Positions 34,815 through 44,340 of a stretch of 64,000 bases of DNA are shown one piece after another. Each line of letters opens with the position of its first letter. Position 1 is the stretch's first letter. The DNA comes from Candidatus Thorarchaeota archaeon (GTDB lineage Archaea > Asgardarchaeota > Thorarchaeia > Thorarchaeales > Thorarchaeaceae). The stretch spans positions 1 to 64,000 of the forward strand of contig JAEOUN010000078.1 in the NCBI GenBank assembly GCA_016839245.1. Direction: 5' to 3'. The translations under genes were made by a program, and so were the position numbers. The notes beneath the pieces are model-generated. The model had not been told where the DNA came from. It did no database searches and worked only from the letters and a program-made list of their open reading frames with translations.

Positions 34815-36185
34815 TTGATTCAAGACAAAGAGGAGATCTTTGATGAACCTAGACTTCCCGCAAAGGCGTTTATTGTTGGATCTTTAACGCAATTTGCAGT
34901 TGGACTCCATTCACCATTCTTACAAACATATCTAGTGGATATGCAAACATATCTGTACGGCGCCAAGGATTTTACACAATTGGGCGCATTCAGAAGTGTT
35001 GGCACCTTCGCACCCACAGTGCTGCAACCTGTTTGGGGAGCAACATCAGATAAAGTGGGGCATACTAAAGCATTTGTAGCCTTTGGCACCCTTATGGGGC
35101 TTACCTTTGTCTATTTGTTTCTGTGGGCAGCAACTCCAATTGATATACTCATCATATATGCCATTCAATCAATGCTATTTAGTATTCAAATTCCAACATG
35201 GTTATCATTAGTAGGAGGGCTTATGGGAGAAAACAATCGAGGAAGTGAACTAGGTAAATTAGGAATATGTACAAATGTAGCCTCGCTTGTTGCTACACTC
35301 ATATCAGGATTTCTTACTACAATTCCAGGAATTCTTCCTTTCTTGCGTTCATCATTTGGGGATACGGGCCCCATTTTATTCCCAACTGTTGAAGCATGGA
35401 GAGAAGTATTTTATCTTCCCTTTATGCTTACAGCTGCGGTAGGGATTATATCATCTATACTTTCATTGACAATAAAAGAACAAAAAAAAGTATCAAATGG
35501 ACCAAGAAAGTTCCCACCAATACTTCGTCTGTTATCGCAATCAGGAGATTTTAGAAGATTCAGCTTCATAGCAGCACTCTTTTCATTTTCAATGTCGATG
35601 GCATGGCCATATTTTATCGTTGTTCAACGAGATTGGTTGCATAACTCAATCTTCGAGATTGCCTTCGCATCTGCTGTAATGACGTTATCTACTGGAGTTT
35701 TCACGATTCCGTTTGGTAGGTTGAGCGATAGAGTTGGAAGAAAACCTTTGATAATAATGGGACGTAGCCTTTACTTTTTAGTACCAATCATGTATGCACT
35801 TGCTACAAATGTCTGGATGATCTGTGCTGCAAATACTGTGGTTGGCATCTCATCAGCTGCCACTGTTAATGCGATCACTGCATATATCTACGATATAGCC
35901 CCTCCTGAGGAGAGAGGTGCACATATTGCAGTGTATAATACTTTCACAGGATTGGTTCTATTAATGGGAGCATTTTTTGCAGGTATTATAGGTCAATTCA
36001 TCTCAACTTTTACGGCAAGTGAGCATTTTGCTGTATTTACAATGCTAATGCTTAGTGGCGTTCTCCGATTTGTTACATCATTTTTCAATCTCCTGATTAG
36101 AGAACCAAAAGAATATTCCTCAACAATCTGGACTGAATTCAGAACTCGAATACAGGGAAGAAGGCATGATGTAGATATTGCTTGA
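34815..36185 (+). CDS. Major facilitator superfamily transporter
   Basis: A 456-residue, 12-helix MFS protein. The loop 2-3 signature is GATSDKVGHTKAFVAFG and the matching second-half signature is GRLSDRVGRKPLIIMGR. A short cytoplasmic N-terminus (DKEEIFDEPRLPA) precedes helix 1. Start TTG 34815. It lies just upstream of a PadR-family regulator on the same strand, 55 bases apart, so the regulator may control it. Substrate unknown. Confidence 0.87.
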   Translation: MIQDKEEIFDEPRLPAKAFIVGSLTQFAVGLHSPFLQTYLVDMQTYLYGAKDFTQLGAFRSVGTFAPTVLQPVWGATSDKVGHTKAFVAFGTLMGLTFVYLFLWAATPIDILIIYAIQSMLFSIQIPTWLSLVGGLMGENNRGSELGKLGICTNVASLVATLISGFLTTIPGILPFLRSSFGDTGPILFPTVEAWREVFYLPFMLTAAVGIISSILSLTIKEQKKVSNGPRKFPPILRLLSQSGDFRRFSFIAALFSFSMSMAWPYFIVVQRDWLHNSIFEIAFASAVMTLSTGVFTIPFGRLSDRVGRKPLIIMGRSLYFLVPIMYALATNVWMICAANTVVGISSAATVNAITAYIYDIAPPEERGAHIAVYNTFTGLVLLMGAFFAGIIGQFISTFTASEHFAVFTMLMLSGVLRFVTSFFNLLIREPKEYSSTIWTEFRTRIQGRRHDVDIA

Positions 36186-36248
36186 AACAGACAACCTTAA
36201 GGACATGTTGACAAATCTATACTTTGTCCATAGAGAGGATTGCGTAAA

Positions 36249-36605
36249 TTGCAAAAAGGACCAAGCTTTGAGGAAACTTGGAAAGTAGAAATTAGAAGAG
36301 GAATTCTTCAATATGCAGTCCTTGCAATTGTAAAGCGTCATGAAGAGGGAATTCATGGGTATGGAATAGTTAGAGAGCTGGAAGAGAGAACTGATGGTCT
36401 GCTTCAAGTAAAGGAAGGTACTCTCTATCCTATTCTACACAGACTCCGAAAAGAACGATTGCTGAATGTACATGATGAGAGGTCTGACTCTGGACCGAGT
36501 AGAAAAGTGTATGTTCTAACTGGCGAGGGAGATCGTGTCTATAGACAATTATCAGTTATCGTTGGAAATATTTTCGAAAAATTGGAGGTACTAAAAAGTG
36601 AGTGA
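36249..36605 (+). CDS. PadR-family transcriptional regulator
   Basis: A winged-helix regulator of about 118 residues. The core has GILQYAVLAIVKRHEEGIHGYGI, then EGTLYPILHRLRKERLL (recognition helix) and SGPSRKVYVLTGEG (wing), the full PadR signature. PadR proteins usually repress genes for transporters or their own operon. GAGAGG precedes TTG 36249 by 9 bases; TTG 36240 is an alternative start. The stop lies inside the next gene, which encodes its usual partner type, a HAAS-like membrane protein. Confidence 0.9.
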   Translation: MQKGPSFEETWKVEIRRGILQYAVLAIVKRHEEGIHGYGIVRELEERTDGLLQVKEGTLYPILHRLRKERLLNVHDERSDSGPSRKVYVLTGEGDRVYRQLSVIVGNIFEKLEVLKSE

Positions 36606-37041
36606 GGATTCTACAAAACGGGTAATTGATGAATACATCAAAAGAATAGCTCGATTATTACCTGATAATTTCGAAACAGAGGATCTCTTAGATGATATAA
36701 GAGCACACATCTACGAAGCTCTAAAGAATAAGAAACAGAATAACCAAGAGGAAATTGAAGAAGATTTGATCATCGAGGTCCTGGATGAACTTGGAACACC
36801 AGAAGAAATAGCTGAAGAGTATGGTGTTGAGCAAATTCAAGAAGGTATATCCATAAAGAGGCAAAGTAAGTTACGTTACTATTCAATTAGATTAGTTGCT
36901 GCAGTCATCGTGGCGATACTCGCAGCTTGGATTGTATCAATAATTACTGAGGGTGCTATTGACTTCTACCTTACTGTTATAGTCCTAATAGCTTTTGCAG
37001 TTATCGAATGGTTTGTCCGGGCTAAGCAGATTGGCGAATAA
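36598..37041 (+). CDS. HAAS-domain membrane protein, PadR partner
   Basis: A 147-residue protein. Residues 1-80 are a helical cytosolic domain with VIDEYIKRIARLLP, DLLDDIRAHIYEAL and LDELGTPEEIAEEYG, the pattern of the HAAS/DUF1700 modules commonly coded next to PadR regulators. Two membrane helices follow (about 100-118 and 123-140). GTG 36598 overlaps the PadR gene by 8 bases, with GGAGGT 8 bases upstream, so the pair is translationally coupled. Such modules are thought to act as membrane-bound sensors or anti-regulators; here this is inference. Confidence 0.83.
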   Translation: MSEDSTKRVIDEYIKRIARLLPDNFETEDLLDDIRAHIYEALKNKKQNNQEEIEEDLIIEVLDELGTPEEIAEEYGVEQIQEGISIKRQSKLRYYSIRLVAAVIVAILAAWIVSIITEGAIDFYLTVIVLIAFAVIEWFVRAKQIGE

Positions 37042-37067
37042 ATAAGAAATTTGAGAATGTGATAAAC

Positions 37068-37637
37068 ATGGAAGTAAAAACAGTATATTTCAATGAAGCA
37101 TCATCAGAGCATACAAGAGAAGTATTTTCAATAGTTGGAGAGTTCCTCAAATCAAATAGTGAAATTGAGCATATAGTCGTTGCAACAACTGAAGGAAAAA
37201 CAGGATTACTAGCCTCTCAGACATTTAAAGATAGAAAAGTGATAGTTGTAACACATCAAACAGGATTTGTAGCTCCAAATGAAAATGAACTTGATGATGA
37301 GTTACGAAACAAGATACTCTCTGAAGGAGCATCCATTTTAACTACTACTCATGCCTTTGCTGGAATTCCCCGGGGCATAAGAAGAGAGCTTGGATCATGG
37401 CAGACAACAGAGATTTTAGCTGTCGCATACAGAACCTTTGGACAGGGAACCAAAGTATGCTGCGAGATAGCAATGATGGCAGCTGATGCTGGATTTGCAC
37501 CAGTCAATAGAGATGTTATTTGTATTGCTGGAACAGGAAGAGGTGCGGATACTGCATGGATAATCCGACCAGCCAACACGCATGCATTCCCAAAAATAAA
37601 GATGCGAGCATGTTTGTGCAAGCCTTTAGACTTCTAA
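37068..37637 (+). CDS. Pyruvate kinase C-terminal-like domain protein
   Basis: A 189-residue protein resembling the free-standing pyruvate kinase alpha/beta (PK_C) domain: [19 protein letters not shown] near the start, then [13 protein letters not shown], and the end [19 protein letters not shown]. It lacks the catalytic barrel, so it is not a pyruvate kinase. Function unknown. ATG 37068 is preferred over GTG 37059. The frame follows the PadR/HAAS pair after 26 bases and its stop overlaps the stop of convergent dnaJ by 4 bases. Confidence 0.8.
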   Translation: MEVKTVYFNEASSEHTREVFSIVGEFLKSNSEIEHIVVATTEGKTGLLASQTFKDRKVIVVTHQTGFVAPNENELDDELRNKILSEGASILTTTHAFAGIPRGIRRELGSWQTTEILAVAYRTFGQGTKVCCEIAMMAADAGFAPVNRDVICIAGTGRGADTAWIIRPANTHAFPKIKMRACLCKPLDF

Positions 37638-38683
37638 GAAAAATAATCTGAAAAGTGCTCTAGATACTCTTTCTGGTCTTTCGTAAGGTTTCGTGGAATC
37701 TGAATCTTAACACGAACGAGTTGGTCGCCCTTTCTACCATCTTCAGTATGAACACCTTTTCCTTTCATTCGAAAGAGTGCTCCACTCTCAGTGCCTTTAT
37801 TGACTTTCATGACACTATCACCTCTCATTGTTGGCACAATTACATCTCCGCCCATTACAGCAATAGGAAAGGGAATTTCATGCTCCAAATAGACGTGGAG
37901 ACCTCTTCGAACATAGAGTTTGTGAGGTTCAACTGAGAACATCACGATTAAGTCGCCATGGGGTCCACCCCGCATTCCTGCATTTCCACCGCCAGAAATA
38001 CGGATTCCCTGTCCATCCTCAACACCTGCAGGTATGGGGATTTCAGCAGTCTTGCGTTCTTTTTGAAGTCCCGTGCCACGGCATGCCTTGCATGGTTTGT
38101 CAATTGTTTGTCCGGATCCTTGACATGTGGGACATGTCTGTGCTACACTTAGGAAACCCATCGATCGAGCAACTTGACCTTGTCCCCGACAAGTAGGACA
38201 TGTTTTTGGTGAACTACCTATTTCAGCTCCAGAACCTTTACAGGTTTCACAATGAATATTCCTATCAAAGGCAATTTCCTTTTTGACACCGAAGAAGGCT
38301 TCATCAAAGGTCAAATTGATTGTAATGCGGAGAGTCTGACCTGGAGGAGGGCCTGCGCGACCTCGACGACCAAAGCCAAAATCGCCAAAACCAAAATCTC
38401 CTCCAAAGCCCCTGAAGAGTGAACTGAAGATATCTTGAAATCCACCCATATCAATACCTTGAGCGTCAGCAGTTCCCCAACGGTCGTAGTTTGCTCGCTT
38501 TTCAGAATCACTTAGAACCTCATATGCGACATTTATGTGCTTGAGCTTTTCTTCAGCAGATTTGTCATTTGGATTTCTATCGGGGTGATATTTCTTAGCT
38601 AGACTTCTATACGCCTTCTTTATCTCTTCTTGCGTAGCGTTACGTCCTACTCCTAGGATTTCATAATAATCATCCTCTGCCAA
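37634..38683 (-). CDS. dnaJ: Chaperone DnaJ (Hsp40)
   Basis: About 349 residues, a full type-I Hsp40: J domain with HPD ([11 protein letters not shown]), Gly/Phe-rich segment with [19 protein letters not shown], four zinc-binding CxxCxGxG repeats ([32 protein letters not shown]), and the C-terminal client domain. It stimulates DnaK ATPase and delivers clients. TTG 38683 is preferred because GAGGGTGA lies 5 bases upstream and the protein then starts [11 protein letters not shown] as in relatives; GTG 38692 is an alternative. Last gene of grpE-dnaK-dnaJ. Confidence 0.96.
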   Translation of the reverse strand: MAEDDYYEILGVGRNATQEEIKKAYRSLAKKYHPDRNPNDKSAEEKLKHINVAYEVLSDSEKRANYDRWGTADAQGIDMGGFQDIFSSLFRGFGGDFGFGDFGFGRRGRAGPPPGQTLRITINLTFDEAFFGVKKEIAFDRNIHCETCKGSGAEIGSSPKTCPTCRGQGQVARSMGFLSVAQTCPTCQGSGQTIDKPCKACRGTGLQKERKTAEIPIPAGVEDGQGIRISGGGNAGMRGGPHGDLIVMFSVEPHKLYVRRGLHVYLEHEIPFPIAVMGGDVIVPTMRGDSVMKVNKGTESGALFRMKGKGVHTEDGRKGDQLVRVKIQIPRNLTKDQKEYLEHFSDYFS

Positions 38684-38705
38684 GAAATTCACCCTCTATT
38701 GTAAT

Positions 38706-40598
38706 CTAGTCAAGATCCTCGAAATCTACATCTACAACATCTTCATCAGAAATGTCGTCAGATTTGGATTTGCCTTCTTTTTTGGCTCCAGCCATTTTCG
38801 AGGGATCAAAACCACCCATTTGAGAGGGATCAAATCCTGCTTGGCTAGGACCTGCGGCACCATATGCTTTCTCAGAAATCTTGTAAATGATTTGCTGAAT
38901 TTCCTCTGTACCTGATTTCATCTTTTCGTAATCATCTGACTCAATAGCTTTTCTTAGTTCTCCGGATTTCGTTTCAAGCTCTTTTTTCAGGTCAGAGGGC
39001 ACTTTGTCGCCAAGATCTTTCACCAACTTCTCACCTTGGTAAATCATCTGATCAGCGTTATTCTTGGTTTCAATCTTGGACAATCGCCTTATGTCTTCTT
39101 CTGCATTCTTTTCTGCATCTTTCACCATTTGATTGATCTCGGTGTCACTCAAATTTGTTGACGCAGTAATTGTGATTGATTGCTCATTTCCTGTTGCAAG
39201 ATCCTTTGCTTTAACATTGACTATTCCATTTGCATCGATATCAAATGTAACTTCTATTTGAGGAGTCGATCGAGGTGCAGGAGGAATACCGACAAGTTGA
39301 AACTTTCCGAGTGTCATATTATCATTGGCAAGTTTTCTTTCACCTTGAACGACATGAATATCCACAGCAGTTTGTCCATCAACAGCAGTCGTGAAAATTT
39401 TGCTCTTACGAGTAGGAATGGTTGTATTTCTATCAATGAGTGGAGTAGCAACTCCTCCTAACGTTTCAATACTTAGAGTCAATGGAGTTACATCAAGGAG
39501 AAGAATGTCCTTTACATCGCCACCCAACACACCAGCCTGAGCTGCTGCTCCAAGTGCAACACATTCATCAGGATTAATGCTTTTATCACCCTCTTTCCCA
39601 AAAAGGTCACGAATTACCTTCTGAATCATTGGCATCCGTGTTGCACCACCAACTAAGAGAATTTTACTTATTTGCTCTGGCTCCAACTTAGAGTCTTGAA
39701 GAGCCTGACGGATTGGACCCATTGTAGCGTCAACAAGGTCATCAGTCATCTGATCAAATTTTGAACGAGTTAGATCAAGACTGAGATGCTTCGGACCGCT
39801 GGCATCAGCCGTGATATATGGCAGATTAATGTTGGTCTGCATCACTGTTGAAAGCTCGATCTTTGCTTGCTCGGCAGCATCACGTACTCTCTGCATTGCA
39901 GACAAATCTGATGTAAGATCAACACCAGTTTGACTCTTGAATTCATCAACCATCCAATCAATGATTCGTTTGTCCCAATCATCACCACCTAATTGTGTAT
40001 TACCACTCGTGGATAGTACTTGATATACTACCTCTCCTTCAGATTCGCCAATATCTAGAATTGATACGTCAAAAGTACCTCCACCTAAGTCGTAGACTAG
40101 AACTTTGACCTCCTTACTTTTATCGAGGCCATAAGCCAATGCAGAGGCAGTAGGCTCATTCACAATTCGTTCCACTTCAAAGCCTGCAATTTTCCCGGCA
40201 TCTCTTGTTGCTTGTCTCTGGCTGTCATTGAAATATGCTGGAACTGTAATGACAGCACGTCTTATTGGTTCTCCCAAGTATGCTTCTGCATCGCGCTTCA
40301 TCTTTGTTAGAATCATCGCCGAGATTTCTTGCGGAGCATATTCTTTCTCGCCTATCTTTACTTTGTAATCTTGCCCCATCTTTCGCTTAATTGAGCGTAT
40401 TGTTCTATCGGGCATTGAAACGGCTTGGCGTTTAGCTAGCTCACCAACAACAATCTCACCCTTTGGAGTGATTCCAACAACAGAAGGTGTAAGTCGTTTC
40501 CCTTCAGCATTTGGGATTATAGTGGGTTTACCACCTTCCATGTATGCTATGCCACTGTTTGTAGTACCTAAGTCAATTCCTACTATTCTATCTGCCAT
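38706..40598 (-). CDS. dnaK: Chaperone DnaK (Hsp70)
   Basis: A 630-residue Hsp70. The ATPase domain contains [16 protein letters not shown] at the start, [15 protein letters not shown] and [12 protein letters not shown]. The substrate domain has [14 protein letters not shown] and [16 protein letters not shown] residues (seen as [18 protein letters not shown]), followed by the helical lid and an acidic tail ending [12 protein letters not shown]. It refolds proteins with DnaJ and GrpE. Type and operon order are bacterial; archaea are thought to have gained this system by transfer. A gap of 2 bases separates it from grpE. Confidence 0.97.
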   Translation of the reverse strand: MADRIVGIDLGTTNSGIAYMEGGKPTIIPNAEGKRLTPSVVGITPKGEIVVGELAKRQAVSMPDRTIRSIKRKMGQDYKVKIGEKEYAPQEISAMILTKMKRDAEAYLGEPIRRAVITVPAYFNDSQRQATRDAGKIAGFEVERIVNEPTASALAYGLDKSKEVKVLVYDLGGGTFDVSILDIGESEGEVVYQVLSTSGNTQLGGDDWDKRIIDWMVDEFKSQTGVDLTSDLSAMQRVRDAAEQAKIELSTVMQTNINLPYITADASGPKHLSLDLTRSKFDQMTDDLVDATMGPIRQALQDSKLEPEQISKILLVGGATRMPMIQKVIRDLFGKEGDKSINPDECVALGAAAQAGVLGGDVKDILLLDVTPLTLSIETLGGVATPLIDRNTTIPTRKSKIFTTAVDGQTAVDIHVVQGERKLANDNMTLGKFQLVGIPPAPRSTPQIEVTFDIDANGIVNVKAKDLATGNEQSITITASTNLSDTEINQMVKDAEKNAEEDIRRLSKIETKNNADQMIYQGEKLVKDLGDKVPSDLKKELETKSGELRKAIESDDYEKMKSGTEEIQQIIYKISEKAYGAAGPSQAGFDPSQMGGFDPSKMAGAKKEGKSKSDDISDEDVVDVDFEDLD

Positions 40599-40600
40599 CT

Positions 40601-41218
40601 TTATTCACCACGTTCCTCCGAATTCCTATCATTTGTATTGTCTTTATTTTCTTCTGCAGAATGGGAATCATGCTGGTTCACACAGACAATTGCGGGACGG
40701 AGAACTTTTTCCTTAAACATATATCCTCTTTGATATTCTTCTAGAACAATTCCATTAGGCTTTTTAATATCACTTATTCTATTCAAAGCATTTTGATAGT
40801 AAGGATCGAATTCTTTCCCGAGTGATTCAATTGGACGAACACCTTCATTTGAAAGAATCTTATCCATCTGTTTTTGAATTGCTTCTATGCCTGATTTAGC
40901 ATCCTCAGGGTTCTTTGCAAAATCCATGGCAAGTGCCCTCAATAGATTATCATAGACATCAAGCATTTTGAGAATGATTTCCTCGCTTGCAAACCGTGTT
41001 ATATCTTCGAAACGATTCTCCATTCTCTTCCGAAAATTATCAAACTCGGCTTGAATACGCTGAAGCTGATCGACCAATTCTTTTGATTTCTCGCATTCAA
41101 CTTCATATTGCCTTTGAAGAGGATCTTCAGGAATAATATCAAGGATGTCTTCATCATTCGTAGAATCGTCATCCAAGCTCATATCAATTTCCTGATCCTT
41201 GTTCTCGTCGCCACGCAT
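40601..41218 (-). CDS. grpE: Nucleotide exchange factor GrpE
   Basis: A 205-residue DnaK exchange factor. An acidic N-terminal tail (1-30) leads into the long dimer helix ([28 protein letters not shown] in order, about 38-65), then the beta domain with [18 protein letters not shown] and [17 protein letters not shown]. It is the first gene of grpE-dnaK-dnaJ. A minus-strand AAAATATAG element near 41238-41246 fits a transcript starting almost at the ATG. The region further upstream contains the GC-rich hairpins at 41279-41340. Confidence 0.94.
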   Translation of the reverse strand: MRGDENKDQEIDMSLDDDSTNDEDILDIIPEDPLQRQYEVECEKSKELVDQLQRIQAEFDNFRKRMENRFEDITRFASEEIILKMLDVYDNLLRALAMDFAKNPEDAKSGIEAIQKQMDKILSNEGVRPIESLGKEFDPYYQNALNRISDIKKPNGIVLEEYQRGYMFKEKVLRPAIVCVNQHDSHSAEENKDNTNDRNSEERGE

Positions 41219-41278
41219 GAAACCTTCAATCTTCCTATCTATATTTTACTTTGACTAGCAGCTGTGTACAGAAAGGAA

Positions 41279-41340
41279 GCCGACACAAGTGCCGGTCGGG
41301 AGCATGTTAATAATACTTCAGCTCCCCTAGGTGACTCGGG
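41279..41340. other. GC-rich structured segment between grpE and sirtuin genes
   Basis: Two stems in an AT-rich intergenic region: CCGAC (41280-41284) with GTCGG (41295-41299), and GGGAGC (41298-41303) with GCTCCC (41321-41326) around a 17-base loop. A GGTGACTCGGG tail follows. The stems overlap by two bases and so compete. Not a recognisable tRNA. It may be a regulatory site or small RNA. Confidence 0.35.
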
Positions 41341-41448
41341 CGAATCCTACTTTAAATAAAGAAAAACTTTTCGACAGAGGAATTTAGTATATCCTTAAAA
41401 CGGTGATAGAGAATATCAACAAGTAATTCCCAACGAGTGCGCTGAAGA

Positions 41449-42195
41449 ATGACAGTAGACAATGATCTCAAGAGAGCAAGTGAATTCATTAAAGCAGCTA
41501 AGCATATCACTGCACTTACTGGTGCAGGAATAAGTGTGGACTCGGGTATTCCAGATTTTCGCTCAGAGGGAGGTTTATGGAAACGATATGACCCTCACGA
41601 ATATGCAACTTTTGAGAGTTTTATACGAGATCCAACAAAGTTTTGGACAATGGGACGTGAATTGGTCGAAACTATACTTAAAGCTAAACCAAATGATGCG
41701 CATATAGCTCTGGTGAAACTGGAAGAGAGAGGAAAGCTATTAGGAGTAATTACACAGAATATTGATAATCTGCACCAATCTGCAGGGAGTAAGAAAGTCA
41801 TTGAGTTGCATGGTAATTATCTCCATGCATATTGTATTGATTGCAAGACTGAATATGTTGGAAAGAGTGTACATCAGAGTGTCGCTAATGGTGAAATTCC
41901 ACCAAAATGTGAGAAATGCGGGGGAGTATTAAAATCAGAAGCTATTCTCTTTGGTGAACCACTTCCAGAGGAACCAATGAGTAATGCCATTGAACTATGT
42001 AAAAAGACCGATTTGATGTTGGTGATAGGAACTAGTCTAAGTGTGTATCCAGCGGCCTTTCTTCCTCAACTTGCAAAGAATTCTGGAGCGAAAATAATTC
42101 TCATCAACCTTGACGGAACAAACAAAGATGATGTGGCAGATATTGTTCTAAAAGGAAGAGCATCAGACATTCTTCCAAAAATAACCTTCAATTAG
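41449..42195 (+). CDS. Sir2-family NAD-dependent protein deacylase
   Basis: A 248-residue sirtuin. NAD site GAGISVDSGIPDFRSEGGLW (about 25-44), then TQNIDNLHQSAG, the catalytic His in ELHGN, four zinc cysteines (YCIDC ... PPKCEKCGG), and the C-terminal IGTSLSVYPAA and LINLDGT segments. It removes acyl groups from lysines; the archaeal chromatin protein Alba is one known type of target. TTTAAATA near 41351-41358 is a good TATA element, giving a leader of about 70 bases. Stop overlaps that of the next, convergent gene by 4 bases. Confidence 0.95.
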   Translation: MTVDNDLKRASEFIKAAKHITALTGAGISVDSGIPDFRSEGGLWKRYDPHEYATFESFIRDPTKFWTMGRELVETILKAKPNDAHIALVKLEERGKLLGVITQNIDNLHQSAGSKKVIELHGNYLHAYCIDCKTEYVGKSVHQSVANGEIPPKCEKCGGVLKSEAILFGEPLPEEPMSNAIELCKKTDLMLVIGTSLSVYPAAFLPQLAKNSGAKIILINLDGTNKDDVADIVLKGRASDILPKITFN

Positions 42196-42527
42196 AATGC
42201 GGGATATCCAAACCATGAATAGACTGCAAGACCACCAGGTATTATAATTACAGACAAAAATATTGTCAAGATGCCAATGATGTAGTAATCGTTATCCATA
42301 AGCCATAGTCCAAAATATGAGAATGCATATGAAATAACGCAAGCTGTGAAACCCAAAATAATCGTTGGAATTAATGGAATAGCTATTAGGAGATATCCAC
42401 CAGCTTGAGTCCATAATAATCCAACATGGAGATTCATGAGAACAAAGAAACCACGTACAGCAAGAAAAACGATGATTGATACGAGAATGCCAATTTGAGA
42501 AAACGATATTCTTGCAGGGAGACTCAT
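42192..42527 (-). CDS. Small integral membrane protein
   Basis: A 111-residue protein with three membrane helices (about 10-32, 42-70, 81-104), mostly hydrophobic, with few charged residues. I recognise no family or motif. It lies convergent to the sirtuin gene, overlapping its stop by 4 bases, and divergent from the CitG-like gene. Even without a known family the uniform hydrophobic pattern and tight packing support it being a gene. Confidence 0.6.
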   Translation of the reverse strand: MSLPARISFSQIGILVSIIVFLAVRGFFVLMNLHVGLLWTQAGGYLLIAIPLIPTIILGFTACVISYAFSYFGLWLMDNDYYIIGILTIFLSVIIIPGGLAVYSWFGYPAF

Positions 42528-42621
42528 GTGTACATCATGAGGAAACTCATTTTCACCTATTTACATCTTTTTCTAGTGATGAACCATACCCCTTAAACGG
42601 CAATTGGGTAATGTAGTATTA

Positions 42622-43590
42622 ATGAACGATACTGCTTGGAGACTTGTTGGTCTTGGTCAGTTGTCCCTCCTTCTAGAAGCTAGTTCTCCAAAACCCGGTA
42701 ATGTGAACAGAGGTGCATCTTTTTCGGATATGAATTATAGACATTTTCTGACTAGCGCATCTCTCATCTCTAGAGGTTTGTATCAATGTGCATTGAGGGG
42801 AACTCAATTGGCTCATAATGAGATCCCTCCCAAGGATGTGCATCTTGGTGAATTAATCGAGTTATGTGTGAGTGACTCTCTAACTGGACTTAACACAAAA
42901 AACACAATACTTGGTTCTATCCTTCTATATGTCCCGTTGACTGTCGCCATTGCCAGTGTCCTGGAACAGAGTGCTTTTTCAATAGACTCAGTAAGAGATG
43001 AGCTGTCTAGAATTATTGAAAACACATCAATTAGTGATTCAATCCATCTATATCGAACATTTCAGTTAGCTCCTCCAGGAGGACGAAAAATAAAAGAAGA
43101 ACCTGAATGGACAAATCTTCATTCACGATACGATTTCGAAAATCCCAATGTAATCGAGAATATCAAACAAGATGAGATTCGATTAATAGACCTTTTCAAA
43201 ATGTCTGCGAAAATTGACGAGATAAGTAATGAATGGGCAAATAACTTTCCAATGGTCTTGGATAGAATCCATCCATATCTATCTAAAATATCCACAGGAT
43301 TGGATGATATTGAAGAAGCAATAGTCCGCACCTATATCTGGCTATTATCAGAAAGACCAGATGGTCTTATTGTTAAAAAGGCAGGAAAGAAAAAAGCTGA
43401 AGAAGTCCAAGAGATAGCTATACAAATAGTAAGAGCGTGGAACGAAAATAAAGAACTGGTTGAATCAGTCTTACAACTAGATGATAAATTAAAACTGGAA
43501 GATAATTTACTAAATCCTGGCACAACAGCAGATCTTGTCTCTGCTTCAACGCTTTGTAGACTTGTGAGTATTAATCCTCCATATTCCTAG
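42622..43590 (+). CDS. CitG/MdcB-like triphosphoribosyl-dephospho-CoA synthase family protein
   Basis: A 322-residue helical protein of the CitG family. The diagnostic N-terminal segment SPKPGNVNRGASFSDMNY (about 22-39) is followed by HFLTSASLISRGLY and LTGLNTKNTILGSILLYVPL. A His/Pro loop (LAPPGGRKIKEEPEWTNLHSRYDF) lies in the middle. The named enzyme makes the prosthetic-group precursor of citrate or malonate lyase, but no lyase gene is nearby and archaeal members are uncharacterised; some related proteins may act in other CoA-linked or cofactor chemistry. ATG 42622 preferred over TTG 42604. Confidence 0.82.
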   Translation: MNDTAWRLVGLGQLSLLLEASSPKPGNVNRGASFSDMNYRHFLTSASLISRGLYQCALRGTQLAHNEIPPKDVHLGELIELCVSDSLTGLNTKNTILGSILLYVPLTVAIASVLEQSAFSIDSVRDELSRIIENTSISDSIHLYRTFQLAPPGGRKIKEEPEWTNLHSRYDFENPNVIENIKQDEIRLIDLFKMSAKIDEISNEWANNFPMVLDRIHPYLSKISTGLDDIEEAIVRTYIWLLSERPDGLIVKKAGKKKAEEVQEIAIQIVRAWNENKELVESVLQLDDKLKLEDNLLNPGTTADLVSASTLCRLVSINPPYS

Positions 43591-43799
43591 TATATTACAC
43601 CACTGAAGATAATAATGGCAAGAACGAATAGGAGGATCGCAGAAGGAATCATCATTATTTTGCCCTCATTTCTTTTTACTAGTCGTGTTTCTCTGTTTGG
43701 TCCAAAATAAAATCCCAAAAATAGTAATCCACCAAGGGCAAATAGAAAAAGTACGAGTCCTTCATGAGCCAAAGCTTTCACCAAGGATAACCAATTCAT
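43587..43799 (-). CDS. Small two-helix membrane protein
   Basis: A 70-residue protein with two membrane helices (about 12-32 and 48-68), a short basic loop between them (NRETRLVKRNEGK) giving an N-in/C-in or reverse hairpin. No family recognised. Its stop overlaps the CitG-like gene's stop by 4 bases, the packing commonly seen here. Moderate support only because of its size. Confidence 0.5.
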   Translation of the reverse strand: MNWLSLVKALAHEGLVLFLFALGGLLFLGFYFGPNRETRLVKRNEGKIMMIPSAILLFVLAIIIFSGVIY

Positions 43800-43911
43800 T
43801 CAGGAATATTAACATAGTCATTCTTGTGAAATACACATGCACAAATGTGACTAACATGAATAATCGCTCTTGGTTTTTATAATCCAGAGCTTTAACTCGA
43901 AGGACATGAAC

Positions 43912-44178
43912 CTAGACAAGAACTTGCCGAAAGACGTGTTCAAACCTGATTCGAAGCTCTCTTGCTCGCTCCATGTCAGCAGCATAAAGTGGCTGTCGCA
44001 TATCATTTAGATTGGGTATCTTCTTGCATAATTTTTGCCCCATGAGTTTCCTTAATGCAAAACTCACTGTCCGTGGAGCAAGGTCTACTCGATTACTGAT
44101 GTCCTTCGGAGTCATCGGTCCTTCAGAGGTCAATCGGTCTAAAACAATGATTGCACTACGAGGAAGTTCAATGGACAT
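43912..44178 (-). CDS. Winged-helix transcriptional regulator, paralogue A
   Basis: About 88 residues forming a single winged helix: SAIIVLDRLTSEGPMTPKDISNRVDLAPRTVSFALRKLMGQKLCKKIPNLNDMRQPLY in order, with the recognition helix at PRTVSFALRKL and a wing ending in DMRQPLY. It is a MarR/ArsR-like DNA-binding fold with little else. ATG 44178 aligns with the start of the paralogue at 44652; ATG 44223 is an alternative. A 20-base palindrome (44289-44308) lies upstream and may be its own operator. The gene is the second of a tandem pair of similar regulators. Confidence 0.75.
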   Translation of the reverse strand: MSIELPRSAIIVLDRLTSEGPMTPKDISNRVDLAPRTVSFALRKLMGQKLCKKIPNLNDMRQPLYAADMERARELRIRFEHVFRQVLV

Positions 44179-44288
44179 CTTACTACTTACCATCCCTGAG
44201 TTGATTGGGCCTTTCTTACCCATTATAAGATATCCAAAACCGAATATAAGAGAACTGGTCGGAGCATTGATAGGATGAAATATAGCAG

Positions 44289-44308
44289 ATATGAGTAGTT
44301 ACTCATAT
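44289..44308. promoter_or_regulatory. 20-base palindrome upstream of winged-helix gene A
   Basis: ATATGAGTA-GT-TACTCATAT, perfect 9-base arms around two bases. TATA-like elements for the downstream minus-strand gene lie next to it at 44278-44284 and 44242-44250. A good operator candidate for one of the two adjacent winged-helix proteins. Confidence 0.5.
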
Positions 44309-44340
44309 TCGGAGAGTCAGTTTTCGGAATTGCAGATAAA

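Noticed and set aside
41291..41350. Possible tRNA with GGGCGAATCC as T-arm
   Set aside because: No matching 7-bp acceptor stem, no proper T-loop sequence and no 5-bp anticodon stem on either strand.
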